From the NCBI RefSeq assembly GCF_022606355.1, contig NZ_JAHHZQ010000005.1:62001-126000 (forward strand): DNA of 64,000 nucleotides, in the 5' to 3' direction. A program made the position numbers and the translations under genes. A model generated the notes under the pieces. The model saw only the letters and a list, made by a program, of their open reading frames with translations, made no database searches and was not told the origin of the DNA. Source of the DNA: Leifsonia shinshuensis. Lineage in GTDB: Bacteria > Actinomycetota > Actinomycetes > Actinomycetales > Microbacteriaceae. Numbering within the stretch: the stretch's first letter is position 1; each line of letters starts with the position of its first letter. Below, one piece after another: positions 1 to 8,245 of this stretch.

Positions 1-273
1 TGCCACGGCTGGAGCGCCACCCCGGCCCGCGACCTGATCGTCTTCACGCTCGGCATCCGCCCCGAGACGCCCGGCTGCGGCAGGATGCGGATCGCTCCCA
101 GGCCCGGGCGGCTCTCGCGCGTCTCCGGCGCCGCCGCCACACCGTTCGGCCCTGTGCAGGTCTCCGTCGACGGCGACCGGGTCGAGATCCACTCTCCCGT
201 CCCGTTCACGTTCGTGGATCGCGCCGGGCGGGAGACCGTGCACCACGCCGGAGCCGCGACGACGCGGCTCTGA
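1..273 (+). CDS. alpha-L-rhamnosidase, C-terminal fragment (gene starts before the window)
   Basis: The first 90 codons are open from base 1 to a TGA at 271-273 and lack a start, so this is the 3' end of a gene that begins upstream. The residues CHGWSATPARDL, followed by VLG-like ILGIRPETPG and RMRIAPRPG, match the C-terminal beta-sandwich of bacterial GH78 alpha-L-rhamnosidases, where a HGWSA(T/S)P motif follows the (alpha/alpha)6 barrel. These enzymes remove terminal L-rhamnose from glycans or glycosides. The catalytic barrel is not in the window, so activity cannot be judged. It suggests that the locus to the left also serves carbohydrate use. Confidence 0.8.
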   Translation, partial: CHGWSATPARDLIVFTLGIRPETPGCGRMRIAPRPGRLSRVSGAAATPFGPVQVSVDGDRVEIHSPVPFTFVDRAGRETVHHAGAATTRL

Positions 274-279
274 CCATAC

Positions 280-297
280 GCACACCGTTCGGTGTGC
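280..297. promoter_or_regulatory. 8-bp inverted repeat between rhamnosidase and DUF3089 genes
   Basis: GCACACCG, TT, CGGTGTGC forms a perfect 8-bp inverted repeat with a 2-base centre. It lies 7 bases after the rhamnosidase stop and just before the ribosome binding site AAAGGAGG of the next gene. The compact ACCG-TT-CGGT core looks like a TetR-type operator. A small terminator is possible, but there is no T-run after it and the 2-base loop is unfavourable. Confidence 0.4.
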
Positions 298-315
298 CGA
301 CGAAAGGAGGCGACG

Positions 316-1599
316 ATGCCTTCACCGCTCCTCGGGATCGCGACGGCCGTCGTGCTGACGGCGTCCGTCGGTCTGGCGCCTGCCCCGGATGCCCCATCCG
401 TTTCCCTGTCCGTATCCCTGACCGCACCGTTGTCCGCACCGGTCTGGCTCTGCCATCCCGGCGATGCCGCCTCGGCGTGCGGCGACGGCGTGGGCCGTTA
501 CCCCGACGGCACCACGGTGCCCCTCTCGACCACGGTGGCCACCGGCGGCTCCCTGGCCGTGGTCCAGCCCACCGGTGGCACCCCGCCGCCGGTCGACTGC
601 TTCTACGTCTACCCGACGGTCGACCTGCTGCCGAACCCGCCGCTGATGATCGGCTCTGCCGCGCCGTCCGCCCGCGACGACGAGGTGGCCGTGATGCTCG
701 CGCAGCTCGGGCCGCTCGCCGGTCTCTGCCGCGTCTTCGCTCCGCTCTATCGGCAGAGCACCCTCCTGCAGCTCGCCGCGAGCGGTCTGACCGGTGCGGA
801 TCCCTATCCGGGCCCGGGTTTCGCCGATGTGCAGCAGGCGTGGGACGACTACTGGACGAACGACAACGTCGACCCCGCGACGGGAGAACGCCGGGGGGTC
901 ATCGTGCTGGGACACTCGCAGGGCAGCGTCGCCGTCGAGAGACTGCTCCAGCACTCGGTGGACGGCAACCCCGCGGCGACCGCGCAACTGGTGAGCGCCG
1001 TCGTCCTCGGAGGTCAGGTCCAAGTACCTCTCGACGCCGCGGCGGGGGGAGGGGCGGATCCCCGCTCGACGTTCCAGCACCTTCCGCTGTGCGAACCGCA
1101 GCCGAGCTCGGTGCCCACGGGATGCGTCATCGCCTACTCGAGCTACAGCCAGCCGGCGGGGCAGGCCCCTGTGTCGGGGAGCCTCGCCGCCAACCTCGAC
1201 CCCGGCCACAGGATCGCGTGCGTCAACCCCGGCGCCCTGCTGGCCTCGAAGCCGGACGGGACCTCCACGCCGCTGGAGCCCATCCTCCCGACCCGCACGC
1301 TCGTCCGCGGCAACGTCCTCGCCCCGAACGGCGCGCTCACCCACCTGCTCCTGGGTTACACGCTGCCCGGCGATTCGACCGGCTACCGCGAGACACCTGG
1401 TGCGCTCACCGGGCACTGCGCGTTCGCCGGCGACGCGACCGCCAACTCCAGCTGGCTGCAGATCGACGACCCCGGTGGGATGCTGCCCGACACCTCCACA
1501 TCCGCGCTCGGGCTCCATGTCGTCGACTACAACGTCGACCTCGGCGGCCTGCGCGCCCTCCTCGCCGCCCAGATCGCCCAGTGGGCGCAGAGCCGATGA
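316..1599 (+). CDS. secreted DUF3089 alpha/beta hydrolase (lipase-like)
   Basis: A 427-residue protein. I place the start at ATG 316 because AAAGGAGG sits 5-6 bases upstream; an ATG at 292 would add eight residues ahead of this site. An N-terminal hydrophobic stretch (about residues 4-25) ending near APAPDAPS looks like a signal peptide. The body matches DUF3089: VWLCHPG at the start, DCFYVYPTV, and the nucleophile elbow GHSQGS with Ser201. Family members are putative lipases or esterases with an alpha/beta-hydrolase fold; the substrate is unknown. The stop overlaps an ATG of the following MFS reading frame (ATGA at 1596-1599), so the two may be cotranscribed. Confidence 0.82.
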   Translation: MPSPLLGIATAVVLTASVGLAPAPDAPSVSLSVSLTAPLSAPVWLCHPGDAASACGDGVGRYPDGTTVPLSTTVATGGSLAVVQPTGGTPPPVDCFYVYPTVDLLPNPPLMIGSAAPSARDDEVAVMLAQLGPLAGLCRVFAPLYRQSTLLQLAASGLTGADPYPGPGFADVQQAWDDYWTNDNVDPATGERRGVIVLGHSQGSVAVERLLQHSVDGNPAATAQLVSAVVLGGQVQVPLDAAAGGGADPRSTFQHLPLCEPQPSSVPTGCVIAYSSYSQPAGQAPVSGSLAANLDPGHRIACVNPGALLASKPDGTSTPLEPILPTRTLVRGNVLAPNGALTHLLLGYTLPGDSTGYRETPGALTGHCAFAGDATANSSWLQIDDPGGMLPDTSTSALGLHVVDYNVDLGGLRALLAAQIAQWAQSR

Positions 1600-1637
1600 A
1601 CCCACTGGGCGCAGCCCCGATGAACGGAGACCTCCCG

Positions 1638-2918
1638 ATGACCGAACACGCCCCCGCCGGCACCGCACCCGACGCGTCCGGCACCGAACCTCAGGCGCCC
1701 GCACCCTGGCGCACCGCCGTCCTCGCCGGAATGGCCTCGTACCTCGATGCGGGGACGATCGTCGCGGTCAGCGCGAGCCTCACCCTCTGGAAGGGCCAGT
1801 TCTCGCTCGACGCCTGGCAGCTCGGCTTCCTCTCCGCGGCTCTCACCGTCTGCATCGGCATCGGCGCGATCGTCGGCGGCCGCGTCGGCGACCGTGTCGG
1901 CCGCAAGCGCGTGTACTCGTTCGACCTGCTGCTCTACGCCTTCGGGCTGCTCTGGATCGTGTGCGCCGTCGTACCCGCCATGCTGTTCGTCGGCGTGATC
2001 ATCGTCGGGCTGGCGATCGGCGCCGACGTGCCGACCTCGATCACCGTGGTGGGCGAGACCGCACCCGGCAAGCGCCGGGGCCGGCTCGTCACCTTCACGC
2101 AGCTGCTGTGGGGGCTCGGTCCGCTCATCGTCATCCTCGTCGTCCTGGCCTCGACGGGCCTGGGGGAGTGGATGCCGCGCATCGTGTTCGGGCACCTCCT
2201 GGTCCTGTCGCTCGTCACCTGGCTGCTGCGCCGCCGGATCGGGGAACCGGCTGTGTGGAAGAACGCGCGCAGCCTCGGCGCGACCCGTGAGACGGTCGGC
2301 GGCCTGTTCCGCGGCCGGCTGCTGCGGAACACCCTCTTCATCCTCGTGTTCTACACGCTGCTGACGATCGGCACGAACTTCTACGGCTCCTTCGGGCTCT
2401 ACGCCCTGGAGACCGTCGGCGGACTGCCCCCGGCGGTCGCCCTCCTGTACTCCCTCGTCACGGTTCCGATCATCCTGATCACTGTCGTGGCGATGATGCG
2501 ACCGATGGACAGCGCGGCGCGCCGGCCGATCTTCATCGTGGGCGCCATCGTCCAGGCGGGCGCCTGGTTCTTGGCGCTGCTGCTCCCGGCCGGAGCGGGC
2601 ACGCTCGTGCTCGCATTCGTGACCTACGGCATCGGCACCACACTGACCGGGGAGGCCCATTACAAACTGTGGTCGCAGGAGCTGTTCCCGACGGAACTGC
2701 GCAGCACCGCGCTCGGCCTGAGTTTCGGCGTCGCGAGGATCGCCTCCGCTGTCTCGCTCGTCTTCGTGCCGACGCTGCTCGCGTCCGGACTCGCCGGCGT
2801 CTCGGTCCTGATGATCGTGGTGACCGTCGGATCGGGCATCCTGGGCATCGTGCTCATGCCGCGCGGGCGCGGCGAGTCGATCGAGGCGATCGATGCCCGG
2901 CTGCGCGGGACGTCGTGA
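1638..2918 (+). CDS. MFS transporter, sugar-porter type
   Basis: A 426-residue membrane protein with about twelve hydrophobic segments. Residues 80-90 carry the major facilitator loop GGRVGDRVGRK between TM2 and TM3. Later features such as LFPTELRST and a C-terminal half with a similar loop agree with the sugar/organic-acid branch. The frame is open further upstream (ATG at 1596 and 1620), but GGAGA lies properly before ATG 1638. The role would be proton-coupled uptake or efflux at the inner membrane. The substrate cannot be read from the sequence; the nearby rhamnosidase makes a sugar plausible. Confidence 0.85.
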   Translation: MTEHAPAGTAPDASGTEPQAPAPWRTAVLAGMASYLDAGTIVAVSASLTLWKGQFSLDAWQLGFLSAALTVCIGIGAIVGGRVGDRVGRKRVYSFDLLLYAFGLLWIVCAVVPAMLFVGVIIVGLAIGADVPTSITVVGETAPGKRRGRLVTFTQLLWGLGPLIVILVVLASTGLGEWMPRIVFGHLLVLSLVTWLLRRRIGEPAVWKNARSLGATRETVGGLFRGRLLRNTLFILVFYTLLTIGTNFYGSFGLYALETVGGLPPAVALLYSLVTVPIILITVVAMMRPMDSAARRPIFIVGAIVQAGAWFLALLLPAGAGTLVLAFVTYGIGTTLTGEAHYKLWSQELFPTELRSTALGLSFGVARIASAVSLVFVPTLLASGLAGVSVLMIVVTVGSGILGIVLMPRGRGESIEAIDARLRGTS

Positions 2919-2946
2919 CCGCGAGAACGACGACGCTCGCGCGGTC
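2917..2946. terminator. possible bidirectional terminator between convergent genes
   Basis: GACCGCG at 2917-2923 pairs with CGCGGTC at 2940-2946, and CGAG/CTCG inside can extend the stem after a small bulge. It fills the 26-base gap between the converging MFS and DUF1345 genes. There is no clear U-tract, so this is tentative. Confidence 0.3.
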
Positions 2947-3604
2947 AGGAGGCCAGGCTCGCGACCAGGTTCACGGACGTGGCGATGATCACCGCGCCGA
3001 ACAGGTACGAGAGCAACATGTGCCGCAGGATGGCGGCGCGTATCCTCTGGCTGGAGATGTCGGTGTCGGAGACCTGGAAGGTCATGCCGACGGTGAACGA
3101 CAGGTACGCGAAGTCGAGGTAGCGGGGTGCCGTGTCTTCGTTGAAGTCGATGCCGTGCCGCCCGCTGCCCGGTTCGTTGTAGTACAGAACGGCGTAGCGG
3201 AGCGTGTAGAGCGTGTGCACGAACAACCAGGACAGCGCGACGGAGGCGATGCCGAGTGCCGCGATGAGGTCCTTCGCCGGTGCTGCGGCGTTCTTGGTCT
3301 GGCCCAAGAGCAGCGCGACCGCGGCGAGGCTCGCGATGGAGGCGACGAGGAGCAGGGTGTCGCTGGTGGTTCGAGCGGGGTCTTCGGCCGACGCGCGACG
3401 GCGGGTCTCCGCGCCTCCCATCCGGGAGATGGTGAGCCAGACCCACGCGAGGTAGACGGCGCACGCGGCAGCCCAGCCGACCGCCGCCGCATACGCCCAC
3501 TGGCCGAGCGCGGCGGTCGCCGCCGCGGCGACCAGACCCGCGCCGATCATGGTCGTGGTCCGGATCCTCGAGGTGTGGTGCGGGGTGCGCTGGTCTGCTG
3601 TCAC
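2945..3604 (-). CDS. DUF1345 family membrane protein
   Basis: A protein of about 219 residues with four to five hydrophobic segments. The stretch SWLFVHTLYTLRYAVLYY and the later PRYLDFAYLSFTVGMTFQ followed by VSDTDISS are the hallmark of DUF1345 membrane proteins. I prefer the GTG at 3604 because AGGGAGGGG precedes it; the frame is open to an ATG at 3670, but that site has no good ribosome binding sequence. No function is established for the family. The gene converges on the MFS gene and looks monocistronic. Confidence 0.8.
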   Translation of the reverse strand: MTADQRTPHHTSRIRTTTMIGAGLVAAAATAALGQWAYAAAVGWAAACAVYLAWVWLTISRMGGAETRRRASAEDPARTTSDTLLLVASIASLAAVALLLGQTKNAAAPAKDLIAALGIASVALSWLFVHTLYTLRYAVLYYNEPGSGRHGIDFNEDTAPRYLDFAYLSFTVGMTFQVSDTDISSQRIRAAILRHMLLSYLFGAVIIATSVNLVASLAS

Positions 3605-3791
3605 GACGTCGACGGCCCCTCCCTTGTGCGTGCGAAGTCCCTCTTCGCCTCCTCCGGATCGAATGCCCATGGCCGCGCGAATGCAAGGGGTTGACCGAGC
3701 GGCGACGCCGCGCGGAGCGTCGACGTCGAGTCGCTGGTGCTCGCCGCAGACGGTGTACGACGCTGCCTCTGCTGCCGGTGCTGCGCGTCGC

Positions 3792-4037
3792 CTAATCCGA
3801 CAACGTCGTGACGGTGCCTCCGAGGTTCCTGCGCACGGTCTCGATCTGATCGGGAGACGCCTGCACGATCCAGTTCTCGCCCGAGAGGATCGCGCGCATG
3901 GTGGCGGCGCGCGACTTCGCCCCGTCGATCGACTGCTTCACGTCGTCCGCGTTGCTGTACACGGAGAGGACAGCCTCCGACCTCCCAGGCGCGCAGACGC
4001 CGCCCGCGCCGACGAACGCGGTCTTGAGGTCCTCGAC
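3792..4037 (-). pseudogene. C-terminal remnant of a small lipoprotein-like gene
   Basis: The minus frame ending at 3792 encodes a coherent 81-residue tail: VEDLKTAFVGAGG, then AVLSVYSNADDV, LSGENWIVQASP and LGGTVTTLSD. This resembles the C-terminal half of small actinobacterial lipoproteins with a GENW(I/T)V...LGGT ending. No ATG, GTG or TTG lies in frame ahead of it, and no signal peptide or lipobox cysteine is encoded before the frame runs into the promoter of the gene at 4137. I therefore read it as the 3' remnant of a gene that lost its front. A frameshifted or unusually started gene is the alternative. Confidence 0.5.
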
Positions 4038-4136
4038 GGTCGCATGTGCGCCCGTCGAGTGGCGCGACGGCTGTTCGACCTCGTCGTGACGCCATCGGTT
4101 TCGCAGCCGCAGGAGCCGCGATAGTACGATGCGGAC

Positions 4137-4874
4137 GTGCCAGCAGTCGAACGAGAGCCGAACACGTCGCGCCGTGGTTTCGGCGGCCATGCGAATTCTC
4201 TCCGAAGCGAGATCACGCAACTGCTTCTCGAGCTGGACCTGCGCCCCGGAGACCCGATCCCGTCGGAGAACACGCTGATCGAGCGGTTGAACGTGAGCCG
4301 CGGATCGTTGCGGGAAGCGCTGAAGACCTTGCAGGCGCAGGGCATCCTGGAGGCGCGGCACGGCTCGGGCACCTTCGTGAGCCGGCTGTCGTTCGACGGA
4401 TTCGCCGACGGCTTGATCTTCCACAGCAGACTGTCGGGCGAGGGCGCCGTCCGCACGGCGACCGAGCTCGCCGATCTGCGGCAGATCCTGGAGACAGAGC
4501 TCATCCAGCGGGTCGCCGCGAACGGGGCGACGGGACCGAATCTCGCCCGCCTCGAGCAGCTCGTCGACGAGATGGGCCGTCGGGCCGAGGCGCACGAGTC
4601 GCTGGACGACCTCGACCGCGAGTTCCACGCCAAGCTCTACGCCGATCTCGACCTGCCGTTGATGGGTCAGCTCCTCGAGGCGTTCTGGATGGCCCTCGCC
4701 TGGGCGAAGCCGATTCCGGCCGAGTCGATGGACGAGGTGGACGCTGTGGAGCGCCATCGCGCGATCGTCGAAGCTGTCGTGTCGCGGGACCCGGCGGCGG
4801 CGGCCGAGGCGATGCGCGAGCACTTCGCGAACACGCAGCGGTGGATCAGTGGAGCCGGCGACTCGGGACTTTGA
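4137..4874 (+). CDS. FadR-subfamily GntR transcriptional regulator
   Basis: A 245-residue protein with a GTG start. Residues about 18-85 form the GntR winged helix (LRPGDPIPSEN, then LNVSRGSLREALKTL and ILEARHGSGTFV). Residues about 100-230 form the all-alpha FCD ligand domain, with the acidic/histidine metal-site pattern DLDREFHAKLY and ERHRAIVEAV. FCD regulators sense small organic acids or sugar acids and usually repress neighbouring catabolic genes. It sits 70 bases upstream of the E2/E1 operon; a promoter and a palindrome lie between them, so control of that operon is the likely job. Confidence 0.88.
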   Translation: MPAVEREPNTSRRGFGGHANSLRSEITQLLLELDLRPGDPIPSENTLIERLNVSRGSLREALKTLQAQGILEARHGSGTFVSRLSFDGFADGLIFHSRLSGEGAVRTATELADLRQILETELIQRVAANGATGPNLARLEQLVDEMGRRAEAHESLDDLDREFHAKLYADLDLPLMGQLLEAFWMALAWAKPIPAESMDEVDAVERHRAIVEAVVSRDPAAAAEAMREHFANTQRWISGAGDSGL

Positions 4875-4919
4875 CATCGCGCGCGGTCGCGCACTAGGCT
4901 CCAACTTGTTAGACGTCTA
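4871..4919 (+). promoter_or_regulatory. promoter with palindromic operator for the dehydrogenase-complex operon
   Basis: TTGACA at 4871-4876 and TAGGCT at 4895-4900 are 18 bases apart, a good sigma-70-type promoter that overlaps the stop codon of the regulator gene. Ten bases after the -10 box lies the exact palindrome TAGACGTCTA (4910-4919), where a repressor would block initiation. The upstream FadR-type protein is the obvious candidate; binding is inferred. Confidence 0.55.
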
Positions 4920-4944
4920 GTCACTCACGGCAACGGAGGCGCGA

Positions 4945-6189
4945 ATGCAAGAGATCTACGTCCCGGCACTCGGGATGGCCAGCGACACGGTCTACCTCGC
5001 GGAGTGGCTCAAGCAGCCCGGCGACCGCATCGAAGCGGGGGACGAGATCGCTCAGATCGAGACCGACAAGGCCGAGATGTCGATCGAGGCTCCCGCCGCC
5101 GGCACGCTCGGCCGCCACCGCTTCCCCGACGCCACCGAGGTGCCGTCGGGTGCGACCATCGCGGTCCTGCTGGACGAGGGGGAGTCGGAGGTCGTCGACG
5201 ACTCCGGATCCGGCGAACGCGCGGACGACGCGCCGGCGGCGGCACCCGAGGCGACGGTGCCGGCGGCGGCCCCCGCGGTGCAGGACGCGGTGGCCCGGCC
5301 CCGTGACGAGGCCGGTCCGCTGAGGCGATCGGACCGCGCTCGCCTCGAGTCGGGAGAGCTCGAGCCCTACGTGGCGAGTCCGCACCGCCGCACCGACCTG
5401 CTCGCCGAGCGGTCTGCCACCGGGGCCACCAGGACGCCCGCGCCGATCGCCGCACCGAGCGCTGCGCCGAGCGCTGCCCCCGGCGCCGCGCAGCCCCCCG
5501 CACATACAGCTGCCGCATCGGTGTCGCCCGCCGACCCGGCGCCCACCGGCGACCGGGGGGCCGACCGGCACCGTGCCGCCGTGGCCGCCGCCGTCTCGCG
5601 GTCGTGGGCGGAGATCCCGCACTTCGCCGTGGAGCGCGAGGTTCGCGTCGAGCGACTCGACGAGGTGCTCGCCGGGTACCGCACCGTCCACCGTCACGTG
5701 ACGTTCACCGATCTCATCGTCAAGGCGTTCGGGCTCGCGCTCATCGAGACGGTGGGCACCTCGGAGCTCGACCTGGGCCTGGCGGTCGCGACGGATCGCG
5801 GCGTCGCCATCCCCGTCCTCCGCGACGTGGCGCGCCGCGACGTGCTCGGCATCGCCGACAGCCGCCGTGCCGCCATCGAGCGCAGCAAGGCCGCGCGCCT
5901 CGACCCGGACGACGCCGTCGAGCCGATCTGCACGGTGTCGAACCTCGGCGCCTACGGGGTCGACAGCTTCACCGGCATCGTTCCGATCGGCCAGAAGGGG
6001 ATCCTCACTGTGGGGTCCGCAAGCCTCCGACCGGTCGTCGAGAACGGCGAACTGGCGGTCGGCCGCGCCATGACGGTGACTCTCAACGTCGACCATCGGC
6101 ACTGGGACGGCCAGCATGCGGCGGAGATCCTGTCGCGCTTCGCCGCCATCGCCGCCAACCCGATCCTCCTCACCTCGTTCGGCCGCTGA
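4945..6189 (+). CDS. dihydrolipoamide acyltransferase (E2) of a 2-oxoacid or acetoin dehydrogenase complex
   Basis: A 414-residue protein; GGAGG precedes ATG 4945. The N-terminal lipoyl domain carries the acceptor lysine in ETDKAEM (Lys42). A long Ala/Pro-rich linker follows (about residues 90-205). The C-terminal catalytic domain has the CoA-dependent acyltransferase signature DHRHWDG with His384 and Asp388. The usual peripheral subunit-binding domain, with its G-x-G-P-x-G-R-I loop, is absent or reduced to ASPHRRTDLLAERS. The enzyme would move an acyl group from E1 to CoA. E1 alpha and E1 beta genes follow directly, but no E3 gene is here. Acetoin dehydrogenase E2 is the nearest familiar relative; the true substrate is unknown. 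Confidence 0.85.
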   Translation: MQEIYVPALGMASDTVYLAEWLKQPGDRIEAGDEIAQIETDKAEMSIEAPAAGTLGRHRFPDATEVPSGATIAVLLDEGESEVVDDSGSGERADDAPAAAPEATVPAAAPAVQDAVARPRDEAGPLRRSDRARLESGELEPYVASPHRRTDLLAERSATGATRTPAPIAAPSAAPSAAPGAAQPPAHTAAASVSPADPAPTGDRGADRHRAAVAAAVSRSWAEIPHFAVEREVRVERLDEVLAGYRTVHRHVTFTDLIVKAFGLALIETVGTSELDLGLAVATDRGVAIPVLRDVARRDVLGIADSRRAAIERSKAARLDPDDAVEPICTVSNLGAYGVDSFTGIVPIGQKGILTVGSASLRPVVENGELAVGRAMTVTLNVDHRHWDGQHAAEILSRFAAIAANPILLTSFGR

Positions 6190-6221
6190 GGGCCGTGACC
6201 ACCCGTCGAAAGGACATCTTC

Positions 6222-7271
6222 GTGACCCTGACCCAGACGACACCGAGCGTGGGCGACGTCGCAGACGACGACCTGCGCAGCTGGCTGTCCGACATGCTCC
6301 TCATCCGCAGATTCGAGGAGGCCGCCGAGGAGGCCTCGCTGCGCGGCCTCGTGCCGGGAGGAATACACCCGGCCATCGGCCAGGAGGCGAGCGCCGTGGG
6401 TGTCGCTCGGGCGCTCCGACCCGACGACATCGTCACGAGCACCCACCGCTCGCATCACCACGCCCTCGCCAAGGGCCTCGACCCGGCCGCGGCCATGGCC
6501 GAGCTCTTCGGCAAAGAGACGGGGACCATCGGGGGTCGCGGCGGATCGATGCATCTCGCCGACTTCGACAAGGGGCTGTGGGGAGCCAACGCGATCGTCG
6601 GGGGAGGGCTCGGGCTCGCGATGGGTTCAGCGCTCGGCGCGAAACTGCAGGGGCTCCCGCGGGTCTCGGCGGGCTACTTCGGAGACGGCGGTGCGAACGT
6701 CGGCCGCGTGTGGGAGTTCGTCAACCTCGCCTCGGTGTGGAAGCTCCCGCTGATCGCCATCTGCGAGAACAACCTCTACGCGGTGGAGACGCCGTCGGCC
6801 ACGGTGACGGGAGGGACCTCGGTCGCCGACCGGGCCGCGGGATTCGGGGTGGCGTCTCGTCAAGTCGACGGCCAGGATGTCGTGGCCGTCTACGAGGCGA
6901 CCCGCGAGGCCGCCGAGGCCGCCCGTGCCGGCGAAGGCGCTCAGTTCATCGAGGTGCTCACCTACCGCTACCGCGGCCACAACGCCGGCGAGGTCGTGAC
7001 CTATCGCACGGACGACGAAGTCGAGCAGTGGCGGTCGTCCAAGGACCCCATCGAGCGATTCGTCGCCCACTTGACCGATCGGGGTCTCCTCAGCTCCGAG
7101 CAGCTGACCGAGATCGAGAAGAGCGTGGCCGAGACCGTCGATCACGCCGTGACCTTCGCAGAGGAATCGAAATGGCCGGACCCGTCGAGCGCTGGAGAGA
7201 ACGTGTCCGAGTGGAACGTGCTCGGCTGGAGCGCGAACGGGCTGATCGACAACGACGGGAGCAAGCGATGA
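6222..7271 (+). CDS. thiamine-diphosphate dehydrogenase E1 component, alpha subunit
   Basis: A 349-residue protein. I use GTG 6222 because AAAGGA lies upstream; a GTG at 6195 is possible. Residues 154-184 hold the ThDP-binding motif, GDG at the start and NN at the end. Segments typical of the acetoin/branched-chain type are present (GIHPAIGQEA, THRSHHHALAKG, GGRGGSMH, and RYRGHNAGE near the phosphorylation loop). With E1 beta it would decarboxylate or cleave a 2-oxo compound and transfer the acyl unit to the E2 lipoyl group. It lies 32 bases after E2 and overlaps E1 beta by four bases. Acetoin dehydrogenase alpha is the closest annotation, but the context suggests sugar-acid metabolism. Confidence 0.88.
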   Translation: MTLTQTTPSVGDVADDDLRSWLSDMLLIRRFEEAAEEASLRGLVPGGIHPAIGQEASAVGVARALRPDDIVTSTHRSHHHALAKGLDPAAAMAELFGKETGTIGGRGGSMHLADFDKGLWGANAIVGGGLGLAMGSALGAKLQGLPRVSAGYFGDGGANVGRVWEFVNLASVWKLPLIAICENNLYAVETPSATVTGGTSVADRAAGFGVASRQVDGQDVVAVYEATREAAEAARAGEGAQFIEVLTYRYRGHNAGEVVTYRTDDEVEQWRSSKDPIERFVAHLTDRGLLSSEQLTEIEKSVAETVDHAVTFAEESKWPDPSSAGENVSEWNVLGWSANGLIDNDGSKR

Positions 7272-8245
7272 GCCGGCCGATGAGCTACTCGAACGCGTTC
7301 CGCGAGGGTGTGCGTGAGGAGATGCTGCGTGACGATCGCATCTTCATCCTCGGCACCGACCTCTATGAGCGCGGCGGGCACTTCGCCCAGGTCAAGGGGC
7401 TGGGCCCCGAGTTCGGTCGCGATCGTGTCCGCGATGCGCCGATCTCCGAAGCGGCCATGGTCGCTGCGGGCGTCGGGGCCGCCGTCAGCGGTTCCCGCCC
7501 GCTCGTGGATCTGAACTTCGACGACTTCGCCTACGGAGCGATGGACGAGATCTTCAATCAGGCGGCCAAGCTGCGCTACATGTGGGACCGCAACGTGCCC
7601 CTCGTGATCCGGGCGACGTCCGGAGTGGCCCTCGGCGGTGCGCAGCACAACAACAGCATGGAGATGCTCTTCGCGAGCATGCCCGGGCTGGCGGTCGTGT
7701 CGCCGTCGACGGCGAAAGACGCCAAGGGGCTGATCAAGACGGCGCTCCGCTCGCCCGACCCCGTCGTCTTCCTGATGCACAAGAAGCTGACGGGTGTGCG
7801 CGGCGCGGTCGGCGGCGACGGGGAGTTCACACCGATCGGCGTGGCCGACCTCGTGCGCTCCGGCGGCGAGGTCACCATCGTGAGCCACAGCCACGGCATG
7901 ATCACCGCGACCGAGGCCGCCGACGCCCTCTCTGCCACGGGGGTGCAGGTCGACCTCATCGACCTGCGATCCATCTTCCCGCTCGACATCGACACGATCG
8001 CCGCGTCCGTGCGCCGCACCGGGCGCCTGGTCGTCGTCGACGAGTCGCCGCACTTCGGCAGCGTGGCCGCGCAGATCGTCACCGAGGTGCAGTCGCGGGC
8101 GTTCTGGTACCTCGACGCGCCGATCGTCACCGTGACGGCGGCGCACGCGCCGATCCCGCACAGCCCGCCGCTGATCGACGCCCTCCTGCCCAGCGTGGAC
8201 GGGGTCGTCCGCGCGACGCGTCGGCTGCTGGAGGAGACGGCATGA
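7268..8245 (+). CDS. thiamine-diphosphate dehydrogenase E1 component, beta subunit
   Basis: A 325-residue protein whose ATG overlaps the alpha-subunit stop (ATGA), implying translational coupling and matched stoichiometry. The N-terminal Transket_pyr-like domain keeps the conserved glutamate in APISEAAMVAAG, which activates ThDP, and the subunit contact AMDEIFNQAAKLRYM. The C-terminal transketolase domain follows (IDLRSIFPLD, VVVDES). The normal opening GEDVG is GTDLYERGG here, and PVVFLMHKKLTG departs from the familiar pyruvate and acetoin enzymes, hinting at an unusual substrate. Confidence 0.88.
   Translation: MSRPMSYSNAFREGVREEMLRDDRIFILGTDLYERGGHFAQVKGLGPEFGRDRVRDAPISEAAMVAAGVGAAVSGSRPLVDLNFDDFAYGAMDEIFNQAAKLRYMWDRNVPLVIRATSGVALGGAQHNNSMEMLFASMPGLAVVSPSTAKDAKGLIKTALRSPDPVVFLMHKKLTGVRGAVGGDGEFTPIGVADLVRSGGEVTIVSHSHGMITATEAADALSATGVQVDLIDLRSIFPLDIDTIAASVRRTGRLVVVDESPHFGSVAAQIVTEVQSRAFWYLDAPIVTVTAAHAPIPHSPPLIDALLPSVDGVVRATRRLLEETA

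Noticed and set aside
1527-3686. Very long minus-strand reading frame (over 700 codons) opposite the MFS and DUF1345 genes
   Set aside because: Its composition is Arg/Asp/Gly/His-rich with no domain features, as expected for the antisense of GC-rich genes; the real genes in this span have clear motifs.
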